The notes under the pieces: generated by a model
Told to the model about the DNA's origin: nothing
The model's database searches: none
What the model saw: the letters and a program-made list of their open reading frames with translations, nothing else
In this document: positions 48,440 through 58,732 of the stretch, piece after piece
Position numbering within the stretch: the stretch's first letter is position 1
Layout: every line of letters begins with the position of its first letter
NCBI GenBank assembly: GCA_034440615.1
Contig: JAOTOM010005151.1
Span: 1,037,501-1,101,500 of the forward strand
Length of the DNA: 64,000 bases
Direction: 5' to 3'
Source of the DNA: Ashinkailepas kermadecensis
Lineage: Eukaryota; Arthropoda; Thecostraca; Neolepadidae
Made by a program: the position numbers and the translations under genes

Positions 48440-48660
48440 TACTTATGCAAATGAAAACAGCAGATCTGACTCTCAGTGGGGCAATTAGAACATGGAATGC
48501 TGCATTACACGTCGGAACAAATATTACGATTCCAAAAGCGTGGCGGTCAGACCGGGCAGTTCAGGTGAGCCTTTCTGCCAATTACACGGGAGTAGATTCT
48601 TTCGGGCTTCGCCCTTCCTCGTAATTATCAGCTAACAGTAGCACCATTGGGACGCGCACC
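48440..48660 (+). repeat. Dispersed repeat, second copy
   Basis: Second member of the family at 46590-46765, with the same order of words and a similar exit into GGGCTTCG and AGCACCATTGGG. Confidence 0.55.
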
Positions 48661-48832
48661 AATGGTTCACCACTGGAACGAGCTGATGCTGATCCATTAC
48701 GGTGGGCATGCTCCATACAAGCGCCGAACACCGTCTTCATAATACTCGTTTTACTTCATGCTACGCGTTTTGCCTTTTTACCAGGAACAAGCAGTGTATG
48801 TGCTTACACAGCAACATCATACACGCTATCTG

Positions 48833-48988
48833 GGATGACCCTTTCTGAACCAATTCATGAGCTTTCGGAGCTCCTAGCGGCTCCGTCGTCAGATAGTATA
48901 TTCTCTGACGAAGGAGCCGCTCTCTCTTTTCGGGCACTATTCGCTAGAAGCTCCGAAAGCTCATGAATTGTTTCAGAAAGGGTCATCC
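48833..48988. mobile_element. Foldback MITE-like palindrome, 156 bp
   Basis: The outer arms are 40 bp (48833-48872 and 48949-48988, beginning GGATGACCCTTTCTGAA) with one mismatch. Inside lies a second, 18-bp inverted pair (AGCGGCTCCGTCGTCAGA and TCTGACGAAGGAGCCGCT) with one mismatch. Almost the whole 156 bp can fold on itself. No target duplication was recognised and no protein is encoded. Confidence 0.75.
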
Positions 48989-49620
48989 AAAAGATTGTGT
49001 ACCATTCTTATAAACCATTTAACTTGTCTCTGAAGCATCATACACATTTATATACTGCTCCGGGGCATATCTTGTTCGAACACCCACAGCAAACGTTATA
49101 TTCACAGCGAATATAAAGCCGTGATTGGTTGATCAAACATCGTCTCATCGTCTCGACAGCTTGCAGTTCATAAAACGTTTGGAATACGAGTGCAGCACAT
49201 GTTAACTACACAACAAATAATTGAAATTTACTTAATCAGCTTCGATGAACTTCTGATTCAAGAGAGTCTTTCCAAAATGACAAGGTGGAAGCAAAATTGG
49301 CTGGATTTGTGGGGGAGGGGTTAGGGTAAATGCTCTGAGTAATCCACATTCATTGTCGTGGATGAAGCCGATCGATTTCGCTCACAGAAATGATAATATC
49401 AGCATTACGCTATTGACTACTGCACCAAGTGAATGAATGAGTGTACACCAACTTAACATATACCTCGATAAGTTTATCGTAGCGAAGACCGTGGATATTT
49501 ATCAGAAGAATCCGAATCTTGCTGAACTCTGGTCTTCCAAAATTATCTGCTGATCCCTTGGGTGCTATGTGTACGGGCCTGCGTTCAGTACCAGTTCATT
49601 ACTGCAGTGCACAATTCGGC
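48989..49620. other. No gene recognised
   Basis: Unique AT-leaning sequence ahead of the TTCCAA foldback. Confidence 0.4.
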
Positions 49621-49628
49621 TTCCAAAC

Positions 49629-50195
49629 TCAGCACGGGAGGAGTTCACCTTTTTCAAAGTTCACAATTTCCATCGTTCATGATTTCCAAATGGGAAGTTA
49701 ACTTCCAAAAATTTGAAGTCAACTTCCAAAAATTTGAAGTCAACTTCGAAAAGAGCCCGAATAGGAGGCGTTTATCTTTTCCAAAGCTCATAATTTCCAA
49801 ATTGGAGTCCATTTCCAAAACTTGGAAGTTAGCTGCCAACTTGGAAGTTAATTTCCACAAGTCGGAAGGTTAGGTTAGATTAGGTTAGGTTAAGACAGGT
49901 TAGGTTATGTTAGGTTAGGTTTGGTTTGGTTTGGTTCCAATCCGGGCTACTTTGGAAGTTCGCTTCCAATTTTCGGAACTTAGCTTCCAACTTGGAAGCT
50001 AACTTCCAAGTTTTGGGAATTAGCTTCCAATTTGGAAGCTGACTTCCAATTTGGAAGCCGACTTCCAATTTGGAAATGACGAACTTTGTAAAATATGAAC
50101 GCCTCCCATCCGGGCTGTTTTGGAAGCTAACTTCCAATTTGGAAAGTATGAACGTTGGAAATTGTGAACTTTTGAAGATGTGATACGCCACCCTT
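49629..50195. mobile_element. Foldback repeat with TTCCAA-rich arms around a TTAGG core
   Basis: The left arm (about 49629-49865) and right arm (about 49935-50195) align as reverse complements: GTTCACAATTTCCATCGTTCAT pairs with sequence at 50145-50170, and CCCGAATAGGAGGCGTT with the complement of 50100-50120. Each arm is also built of short GGAAGTTAACTTCCAA-like palindromic units, so internal alignments vary. Between the arms lies a TTAGG-type tract. No coding capacity. Confidence 0.7.
49866..49925 (+). repeat. Interstitial TTAGG-like tract
   Basis: About ten GGTTA/TTAGG units with a few changes, followed by GGTTTGGTTT. TTAGG is the telomere repeat of many arthropods and is also common as an interspersed word in their genomes. 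Confidence 0.85.
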
Positions 50196-50209
50196 AGCAC
50201 ATAGTCAAC

Positions 50210-50712
50210 AGTATATGGTCCCTTTCATCTTCTGCCCAGCACATCTAACATGGCTGCCCGGCACTCCACGGTCCCACATTTATCTCACACATCCTCCCAT
50301 GTGGCACTTCATGCAGCAGTTCATTTACTGCGCCCACCCTCCTTCAGCAACAGATTTATTTCGAGCTGGTCCCGCATGGCTCCCGAGTCGGGGAGGGGCG
50401 CATATCTGGTGTCGGTGTTGATATGCGCCTGCACTGCCTCAGTGTCACTCGGGCGCATCCAATGGAGTTCTCAGCGACAGCCCGGCCGCGCCAATATTGT
50501 AAAATGCGCCACCGGCGGCGGCTGTAAAGGAGATGCGGCCGGGATGGGCGCGGTATATTGCGCGACATGGGCACGGATCGCAGCTTCGGTGGCGCGCCGG
50601 GTCAACGAGCGTACTCGAGGCGACCGATGGTCGGATAGCTGGAACGAACCGGCTGGATTTAGAGCGCGCCGACTCTCGACAGCGACAGGCTGAAGGGGGC
50701 TGCGGCGAAGTT
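50210..50712. other. No gene recognised; CpG-rich patch
   Basis: GC- and CpG-rich from about 50440 to 50690; overlapping frames on both strands show no motif. Confidence 0.4.
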
Positions 50713-50715
50713 GTG

Positions 50716-51245
50716 CCGCATGTGTCGACATTAGTGCCGCTGCGCCCTGCAGTGTTAGTGTCGAATACTGCTGTGCACTGTTCCGTATGTGTCGACACTA
50801 GAGCCGCGGTGCCATGCAGTATTAGTGTCGAATACTGTGATGTACTGTTCCGTATGTGTGGACACTAGAGCGGCGGTGTCGTGCAGTGTTTGTGTCGAAT
50901 ACTGCTGTGCACTGTTCCGTATGTGTCGACACCAGAGCCGCGGTGCCATGCAGTGTTAGTGTCGAATACTGTTGTGTAATGTTCCGTATGTGTCGACACT
51001 AGAGCCGCGGTGCCATGCAGTGTTAGTGTCGAATACTGCTGTGTACTGTTCCGTATGTGTCGACACTAGAGCCGCGGTGCCATGCAGTGTTAGTGTCGAA
51101 TACTGTTGTGTAATGTTCCGTATGTGTCGACATTAGATCCGCGGTGCCATGCAGTGTTAGTGTGGAATACTGCTGTGCACTGTTCCGTATGTGTCGACAC
51201 TCTAGAGCCGCGGCGCCACACAGTGTTAGTGTCGAATACTGGCGC
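50716..51245 (+). repeat. 67-bp minisatellite, about eight units
   Basis: Units contain GTGTTAGTGTCGAATACTG, CTGTTCCGTATGTGTCGACA and TAGAGCCGCGGTGCC. Starts are spaced 67-68 bp (about 50752, 50820, 50887, 50954, 51021, 51088, 51155 and 51222). Degenerate traces run on to about 51370. Confidence 0.92.
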
Positions 51246-51379
51246 CTCGGGGGAGTAATATTGTGCCATGTTGGTGACAATATGTCTGGAACATGTTGCT
51301 GTGCAGTGTCCTGGTACCGATGTGTCGGGGACGTGTTGTTGTGCAGTGTTTTAGTGCCAGCTTTGACAGCAAGCTCAAC

Positions 51380-51768
51380 ACCGATATCTCGGCGACGTGA
51401 GTATGGAGTATCGGTACCGTGGCGGCCCGACACTATTGTGTTTTCGTCAATGCCTCGGTGAAGCAGCAACATTTTCCCAGGGCGGAACGATCAATTTTCA
51501 CAGCTCTGACTTACGATGCAATGGTGCGGCAATAGCTGTGATACATAGCACACCGACAATGATTGATTGTCGGAGCTGCGATGTTGGTCAAATGAAAACA
51601 GGTTGTGGGTCGGGATTAGTCTACAGCAGCGAAGCAATTAAAGATCAGTCGATATCATAAGAAATTCAAATCAGGTTCAAGCATAAAGGATAGTTTTACG
51701 AATCAGGCTTTCGCACTTTTTTGTGCTCTTGACTTAAAAGGTAGGAAAGCGTTAAACGCGTCCTACTA
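51380..51768. other. No gene recognised
   Basis: Unique sequence with an 8-bp hairpin CCGACAAT/ATTGTCGG near 51552. Confidence 0.4.
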
Positions 51769-51769
51769 A

Positions 51770-53170
51770 CAGTGGCGTAGCCAAGAAACGAAGGTGACAG
51801 CCCCCCCCCCCTTGGAGGGTCGGAGGGGACCTTCCAGGCGACGGCCTTTCAGGGGCTCGCAAGGGCCCCTCGAGGCGTGGGTACAGGGGGCCCTTACGGG
51901 CCCCTGGGCCGACGTGAAGGGCTCCTGGATCGACGGAAGGTGACTCGGATTGATGGAAAGGGTCTGGGGACGATAAGGAGGGCCCCGAGTCAACGTAGAG
52001 TGCCATCGGGAAGATGTCGAGGGACCTTGGCTGGACTAAAGTGAAGGATTTCTAGATCGACGGGGCCCTGATCGTTTGAAGGGCTCCCTGGATGGTAGCA
52101 GGGCCCAAGCCGAAAAGTCCATTGACCTGATGGACAGGGCCCGAACATTTGAAAATTGGCCTCCGTCTTGCCGGAAAAGACTCTGGATCGTCGAAGAGGG
52201 GGCCTGAAGCGACGGAGAGGGTCCCTAGCTGCCGGAGAGGACCTCGGGCCGTCAGAAAGGGGTCTTGGGCCGACGGATGGGGTCCAAGCCGTACAAGAGC
52301 CCCTGAGCTGATGAAACGGTCCCAAGCTATTGAAACGGGGCCTCCGGCCTGATGGAGGCCCTTGATCGCTAAGGGGGCCCTGCGCCAACGGAGAGGACCC
52401 CTAGCCACGGGAGGATCCCGGGCCATCTGAGAAGGCCCAGTGCCGGGATGAAAGGTCCCTGGGCCGATGGGGGTCGAAACCGCACAGTAGGCCCAAACGT
52501 TTGAAACAGGGAACTCCGGCCGGACGGAGAGTATCCTGAGCGGTGAAAGAGGGTCCCTGAGCTGACGGACGGGGGGGGAGGGTGACGTGTAAGGCCACTG
52601 GGTCGGCTTAGGCTCACGCTGTTGGAGAGGGGCTCAGAGCTGACAGCGGACTCAGGTCGATAAAGAGGCTCCCAAGCTACGGAGACGATCCGAGCTGAAG
52701 TGAAGAGTTCCCGGTGCTATGTAAAGGGCCCGGGAGGGGCCCGGGCTCTTAAGAAGCAGTGTGTTTCCATGGGGTAAAATAACACTCGCCCCACCTGGTG
52801 AGTCCGATGGGACCACTCCAGGCGACCGCGCCCTGAGGTGCAGAGATACGTGTATAACGGATATAAAATTATAACGCATCTAACAGCTTGTGTGTAAAAG
52901 GGCCATTGAGAGTTGAAGACGTTCACCCTGAGGGTTGGCAAGGGCCGTGAAGACAAGAGATGGCCCGGCCGAGAGTGGAATGCCCATACCAGCTGGAAAG
53001 AGCAGTCTCAGCTGAAATAAGCACCTAACAGCTGAGGAATAAACAAAGCGCCTAAGTGCCAGAGAGGGCAGAGGGATCCTTAGGGTTTGACAGGTCCCCT
53101 GAGGGATGAACAGGACCCATAAGAGCTGAAGAGACCTAGTGAGGACCCTCAGAGCTGAAATTCCCCCGAG
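51770..53170 (+). repeat. Decayed 25-35 bp minisatellite led by a CAGTGGCGTAGCC end
   Basis: CAGTGGCGTAGCCAAG at 51770 is the same type of terminus as copies A and B and is likewise followed by a homopolymer run (C12). Behind it come about 1.3 kb of loosely repeated phrases such as GGGCCC-TGGGCCGACG-GAAGGG. A matching right terminus was not found, so this may be a one-ended relic of a third related element. Confidence 0.5.
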
Positions 53171-54229
53171 ATGAGAGCTGTGGTCTGGATCAGTGTGTCC
53201 AAATCCGCGATTTTAGGTGTCAAGGCCAGTATCTGAGATAAACAATCATATTGATATAGCTCCCGAGCACCGAGAATGTTGCCATTAAAATCGCAATTTG
53301 GGCCTATTTCGGTCCAATGGATCAACTGAATGCAATTCCATTCACATTGCGTGTTACAAACTCTCCAGAGATAAATTATTGTATTTAAATCCTGACGCAT
53401 CACTGCGCGAATTTGGACACCTTGTTCTGGACCTCCCAGTTTTGGGACCCTCCCAATGTTAATGTCTTTTTCCATATTCAATCTGAAAACATGTTCTGGA
53501 AATAAGGACCTGGATCCCCTGGTTTGGTGAGAGATCTTCAGCCTTGTGCTAAAAGACAGGATATCAAGCTTGCCTTCCACTGGTTGTGCTAAACCGACCT
53601 TAGCTAAAAGGATCCTAAGCGTGTCCTACTCAATGTGTTATGGAACGCTTCTTCTTGAAACGGCTGTTTTCTCCTTAATGCTGTCGCAGCGGCTGGCTTC
53701 GGATGGCCTCCGACCATGCTGTGTTGGCCTGAGACAGGCTGAGCGGTGCTGAAAGCTTGGGGAATATGGAGACACGACTTTCCAGTTATTTGAAAACTAC
53801 GACATTGGAAGGGACATTAAACACATCCTCCGGCAACGTATGCTTTGAGGAAGGAGAAAGGTGCATTTAGACCACAATGCAATTACTTTTCTAGGATGCA
53901 TTGTCTACGATGAAGCTAGATTTACGCATTACGCAATAAATGTTGCAATGATCGATCGCCGAATGTAGGCCCTAAGACTGCATTGGACGTATAAAACTGC
54001 TCACCAAACTGTCTTTTTGTACCCGGATTTGATCATTTGTGTGACTTGACAGTGTTTTGTTGATAAGTCAAATAAGTCACCGTTGCCTCCATTCAGACGC
54101 GAAAGGTGACCGGCATCGTTTTCAGTGAAATCAGAGATTTAGGTGTTAACATTAACGCCAAACTCCAAACTTGAGTCAGTGTTTCACTGTATGCAACTGG
54201 AATGTTACCGTTTTTCTTCGTTAAGTTGC
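53171..54229. other. No gene recognised; one 143-residue minus frame
   Basis: A minus-strand frame at 53149-53580 is free of stops and not obviously repetitive, but matches no family I know, and its C-terminus runs into the decayed repeat. The rest is unique. Confidence 0.35.
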
Positions 54230-54542
54230 ATTAGAACCAGACTTGTGCTCGACTCAAATTTTTTGAATCGGCTCACGTTTGACTCATGGATCTTGAGATC
54301 CGATTCAACTCATGATTCACAGCAGGTCAAAATTATTTGATTCGACTCAATTCAGACTCAGAGCTACAGAGATCCGATTCAACTCACGACTCAAACATCA
54401 ATTTGAATCGATTCAGATCCGACTCAATGGTATCAGACTCATAAGCCATATGATTTGGTGTACACTGCCCACACACTATATATACATAGATATACATATA
54501 AAATATAATATATATAATATAATAAGTTTATATTTTATATTA

Positions 54543-54550
<8 letters not shown>

Positions 54551-54611
<61 letters not shown>
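54551..54611. repeat. (TA)n microsatellite in transposon C
   Basis: Pure TA run, preceded by more degenerate TA/TTATA sequence from about 54476. Confidence 0.96.
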
Positions 54612-54612
<1 letters not shown>

Positions 54613-56256
54613 CATAGGGGAAGAGGAGGGGTCCTGAACACTTTAGGCATTATGCAAGAAATAGCTCTACTGCTGCTTCTGTATGGCTGAACCAGTAATT
54701 GTACTGTGTTTACTGAACACAAAAATGAACAAGCTATCCATATTCAAACAGTTCCTTTCAATGGAAATCCTCTAACCACTTGCAAAGAGCAACTTTAAAA
54801 CAGATGATTATTTTATAGCAGTGTGCGTATCCTGAACATGAAAATGTTGTTGTTCAGGATTACCTCACTGTAGCTGTTGTGGTACAAGCTATTAGTAGCA
54901 CTAAAAAATGCTGGTGTAATTGCCAAAAAAATTGGAAGTCACTTCCTTATGGTTTCCTAAAGTCAACTGCTCTTCGAAGCCTACAATGGTTCCTGTGAAC
55001 TTTGCAACCTCTGTACACAAAGTATAGGTATAATTATGTGATCAGACTTTTGTGTTTTGGTAGCGACAGGTCCATCATTTATGAATACTGCCATCTTTTT
55101 GTTATTTATGCACTTAACATGATGTGGGAGACGACCAAAGGTAGGTGTTCAGAAAACAGAACGTGTTCAGATATCCCCCTCTTCCCCTATATGTGATGTG
55201 AAAACAGTTATGGCAAAAATGATTTATTCGACAGACAGTTTGATGTCTACGCATCTTCATCTGTGTCTAATTAAAGAAGGGAATTAGTATTTATGTAGAT
55301 GCCAACAAAGATGCTCTAACATTGAAACATCTTGATCTGTTGAATATATTATTTTGCCAAAACTGGGTATAATTGGAGATCGAGGTAAATTTTGATTCTT
55401 TGGAATTTTTATTTTGAATGCATGGTATTTTAACGTAAAAAATGACGATGCGACCACTCATTTTCCCTACAAATGATAACTTTTCAGTTGGCAAAGAAAT
55501 AAACAATCAAAATCTTCTCTACAAATATAGCACATCGCGTATAATCATCCGTACCTGGTGTGTCATAGACGTGATAAAGAAGAAGTTCAACACTTCATGC
55601 ACTCGATTTAATACTCTTTGACATCGAAAACCGTATGTTTCTGCCTTAATTCGGTATATATTCGGTATATATTAGGTATATATCGCCATGGGCACAGCTT
55701 TGACTCAGTAGGTCTTGGGCACAGCTGTCCAATACACCCTCGAAGGTTTAGTATGTATATTTACTAAGAAGGGAAGTGTGTTTAGTAAGGATATTTCCTA
55801 AATTTCTGGAAGTTTAATAGGCATTCTTACTAAAGTTACCTCTACAATAGGTGGTTTTACAGCGGATTTTTGCTCCCAGGTCAAGTGGTCTCAGGCACAA
55901 TATAGAGCTTGAAGTGCTTATATCTTGGGAATTTTTCATTTTCCAAATGAATGAGTCAAATTCGTTGAAATCATAATCACAAGAACAATGCTATTTGTTC
56001 ACAAAAAAAGATCATGCTTGTATTCCAGACTAAGTTGAAGGATATTACAGAAGACATATATAAACTGGTTAAAATATGTTATATCCAGTACACATTTCCT
56101 TCATATATAGGAGAAAAAAGAATTTTTCAGCCAAATTGATACCAAATGAACCAAATTACACAAACGGATACCATATATTTTTTTTTAAACTTCGGATGAC
56201 GTCATGCAGGCTTGAAAGAAAACTTCCATCTATCTTCTAGTAAAGGTACCTTTTGT

Positions 56257-56315
56257 TTGTTATTTGTCACACGTGCGTCTGATGTGATATCAGACGCGCA
56301 GGTGACAAATAACAA
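56257..56315. other. 59-bp hairpin inside transposon C
   Basis: Left arm TTGTTATTTGTCACACGTGC and onward, right arm its complement ending GGTGACAAATAACAA. The arms are about 27 nt with few mismatches and a loop of about 5 nt, so it resembles a short MITE or a hairpin-RNA template. Confidence 0.7.
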
Positions 56316-56886
56316 GCCAACGGAATTTTGTTCAGTGCAGATGCGAATTCCAGTGCAGGACAATGTCGGTTCCATATTCTTTTTCACAATTACAACCCAT
56401 TTATGTGTTGTACTCCTGGCACTAGGATTGACTCGTGCATGATACTGATTGTGGATACCAAGCTTAACATGAATAATTATGTGTATTTATTGTAATTGGT
56501 TTTTGGTAAATAACTTCAGTACTGGTACCTACCCTCCATTCTTTACTCACTGGCAGATTAGAAGTTGACAATTGTATTGCTAAGCATGAATAATTATGCT
56601 ATGTTTTTACTCCCTACTTTGTGTCATGACATAATATTCACACGTACATGCTTCATATTATTTGTTCATAACATGCATTTGAGTCACAAGACTCAAATGA
56701 CTCATTGTGATTCAAATGATTGATTCATGATTCAACTCATTTTTTTATAGAAAGATGTGATTCAACTCACGACTCAAAATATGTTTTGTGGAAAAGAATC
56801 GATTCAACTCTCGACTCATCAAAAAATGATTGATTCATGAGTCGATTCTTGATTCAACTCGAGTCGAGCACAAGTCTGATTAGAAC

Positions 56887-57039
56887 ACGAGGTATCATGT
56901 GATAATGAAAAGTTAGTCAGATCACATCTCTTGCAAATGGTTTCGATGTAAAGCTTAGCACTGAAAACAATTTCGCATAAGCCGGCTCAACAGGTCAGAC
57001 ACGATCCATGATTGGCGATAACCCAGCGGCAGCCTTGTT
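56887..57039. other. No recognisable feature
   Basis: Short unique gap between transposon C and the 93-bp duplication. Confidence 0.4.
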
Positions 57040-57055
57040 GTGTGTTGTGACTCCC

Positions 57056-57241
57056 CGCACGTCCTGTTGTCAGACGCCATCGTGGTCTGTGCAGCGCAGG
57101 TCAGTGGTCGACCTGCTCATCTGCAGGTCCATGATGCACCCGACTGCCCGCACGCCCTCCTGTCTGATGCCATCGTGGCAGGTGTAGCACAGGTCAGCGG
57201 TCGACCTGCTCATCTGCAGGTCCACGATGCACTCGCAGGCG
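57056..57241 (+). repeat. 93-bp tandem duplication in an open frame
   Basis: Two units (57056-57148 and 57149-57241) lie in a plus frame open from 57040 to 57318, where each codes 31 residues with LLSDAIV and AQVSGRPAHLQVHDA. Of about twelve base differences before the units diverge at their ends, about seven are silent in this frame, while the best minus frame would have many replacements. That hints at past coding, but no domain is recognised and the frame is short, so I list it as a repeat. Confidence 0.6.
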
Positions 57242-57329
57242 GCATGCTGGCGACCCGTCGGACGCTCGACCTGACCTGGGCCGAAATGTGGTCGGACACC
57301 GAATCGATAGGGCATTAGGGCGGCGCTTA

Positions 57330-58280
57330 TGCCGCGGCGTCGACGATGAAATTAAAATCGACCTCAGGCGGCCGTTCGGCCGAGAACAAAGGCGTCCCGG
57401 GCGCCGTCGGTGCAGGCCGGAGGTGCATACTGAGCGTGCCATGGCAACGGGACGTCACCGCGTCACGAGGTGGCCAATGTCGCCGCCGGCAGGCAAGTTT
57501 GGCGAACATTATGCGGACACGCGGATCTTGTTAGCGGCTCTCGAATTGCACCCTGCGCGACGAGAACCGCCGTAAATTGCGTTAGTGGATGTCGCCGGCG
57601 AGGCCTGAGCACCCGCGGTGATGACATCAAAACACGCCCGACGCGCGCCTTTCCAAGCGCAGTTGCACGGTGTTTCGGAGCCGTGGATGGACAGAGGGCG
57701 CGCGACAGAGGGTGCGTGACCTGCGCTGGTCCAGCGGTGTGCATGACGCCAGCAGAGGTCGCTATTTATAGTCATCGATTTTGCTGTTAAGCGGCAGACC
57801 TGCCTCTGTGACGAGACGCACCCGGCAGGTTCAAAACACACACGGGGGCGATGTGAGTGTGCCGAAACTAGAGTGCTTGGTTCGGTGCCAAGCACAACAG
57901 AATTTTGTTAGGAATGGTTGACCTTTTGTCCGAAGACGAAAACAAGAAAATTATGTTGAGAAAAGTAAATTCAAATCAGCAAGGGAATTGATTCGGATCG
58001 ATTCGGAGCCGGCGCATCAGCCCATTGGTAAACGAAGCAAAACAAGGTTGCATATCGTGCTTCATGCTGAACAATTTTCGTCGGAAAAATATTTATGCGT
58101 CACGTTTTTATTTCCCACGCCATGCAGTACAATATGGCATCCAGATAAGAGCAACACAGCATAATTAGTAAGTATATTATACCGAAGTTCTGATGACAAA
58201 ATGGAAACTGTCCTGAACCTTGTGACGCCCGCCGGTCGAGGATAAATCACACTGCGATGATTAATGCCGGCATAATTCAA
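57330..58280. other. No gene recognised; CpG-rich up to about 57880
   Basis: CpG-dense sequence with overlapping frames on both strands and no recognisable domain. From 57900 it turns AT-richer. Confidence 0.4.
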
Positions 58281-58289
58281 CGCAGCAAC

Positions 58290-58650
58290 ATACAAACCAC
58301 ATGTGAATCCTGCACAGAACATCACGGTACATGACACCATGGTACATACCACGTGTCGTGGCATCACGGTGCCAAACCACATGTGAATCATATACAGCAC
58401 AGCATGGTTGTGCTGTGAAGGATTCACACACCGTGATACCACAAGTACATACCACTTGTGGTATCACGGTGTGTGAATCCTTCACAGCACAACTGATACA
58501 TACCACGTGTCGCGGTATCATGGTGCCAAACCACATGTGAATCGTATACAGCACAGCATGGTACATTGCGCCATGGTACATACCACGTGTCGTGGTATCA
58601 CGGTGCCAAACCACATGCGAATGGTAAACACAGCACATCACCGCAGATGG
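58290..58650. repeat. Palindrome-rich tandem cluster (CACGTG/ACATGTG type)
   Basis: Units with ACATACCACGTGTCGTGG, ATCACGGTGCCAAACCACAT and ATACAGCACAGCATGG recur at about 58343, 58498 and 58578. Between them lies a perfect inverted repeat with 40-bp arms (58407-58446 and 58454-58493) and a 7-bp spacer. Smaller palindromes such as ACCACGTGTCGTGGT are inside each unit. Confidence 0.88.
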
Positions 58651-58732
58651 CACCATGGCATATCGCGGCGCCACGCCATAGTTTGGAGAAGCTACGACTT
58701 CCTCACCCCGACTTCTTCTGTGTAAAGTAGAT

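Larger units (their letters stand above)
54238..56878. mobile_element. Non-autonomous hAT-type transposon C
   Basis: Perfect 18-bp TIRs (CAGACTTGTGCTCGACTC at 54238-54255 and its complement at 56861-56878) are flanked by a perfect 8-bp duplication ATTAGAAC (54230-54237 and 56879-56886). This is the diagnostic hAT signature, and intact ends suggest a fairly recent insertion. The 2641-bp interior has no transposase frame. The subterminal 200 bp on each side are full of GACTCA, GATTCA and AACTCA words. A TA microsatellite and a 59-bp hairpin lie inside. Confidence 0.88.

Noticed and set aside
49866..49925. True telomere end
   Set aside because: The tract is short, degenerate, interstitial and enclosed by inverted arms.
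51762..53635. CCTACTAA / TCCTACTCAA as an 8-bp duplication around a third CAGTGGCG element
   Set aside because: The sequence before the right-hand word does not resemble the expected terminus and the match is imperfect, so coincidence is likelier.
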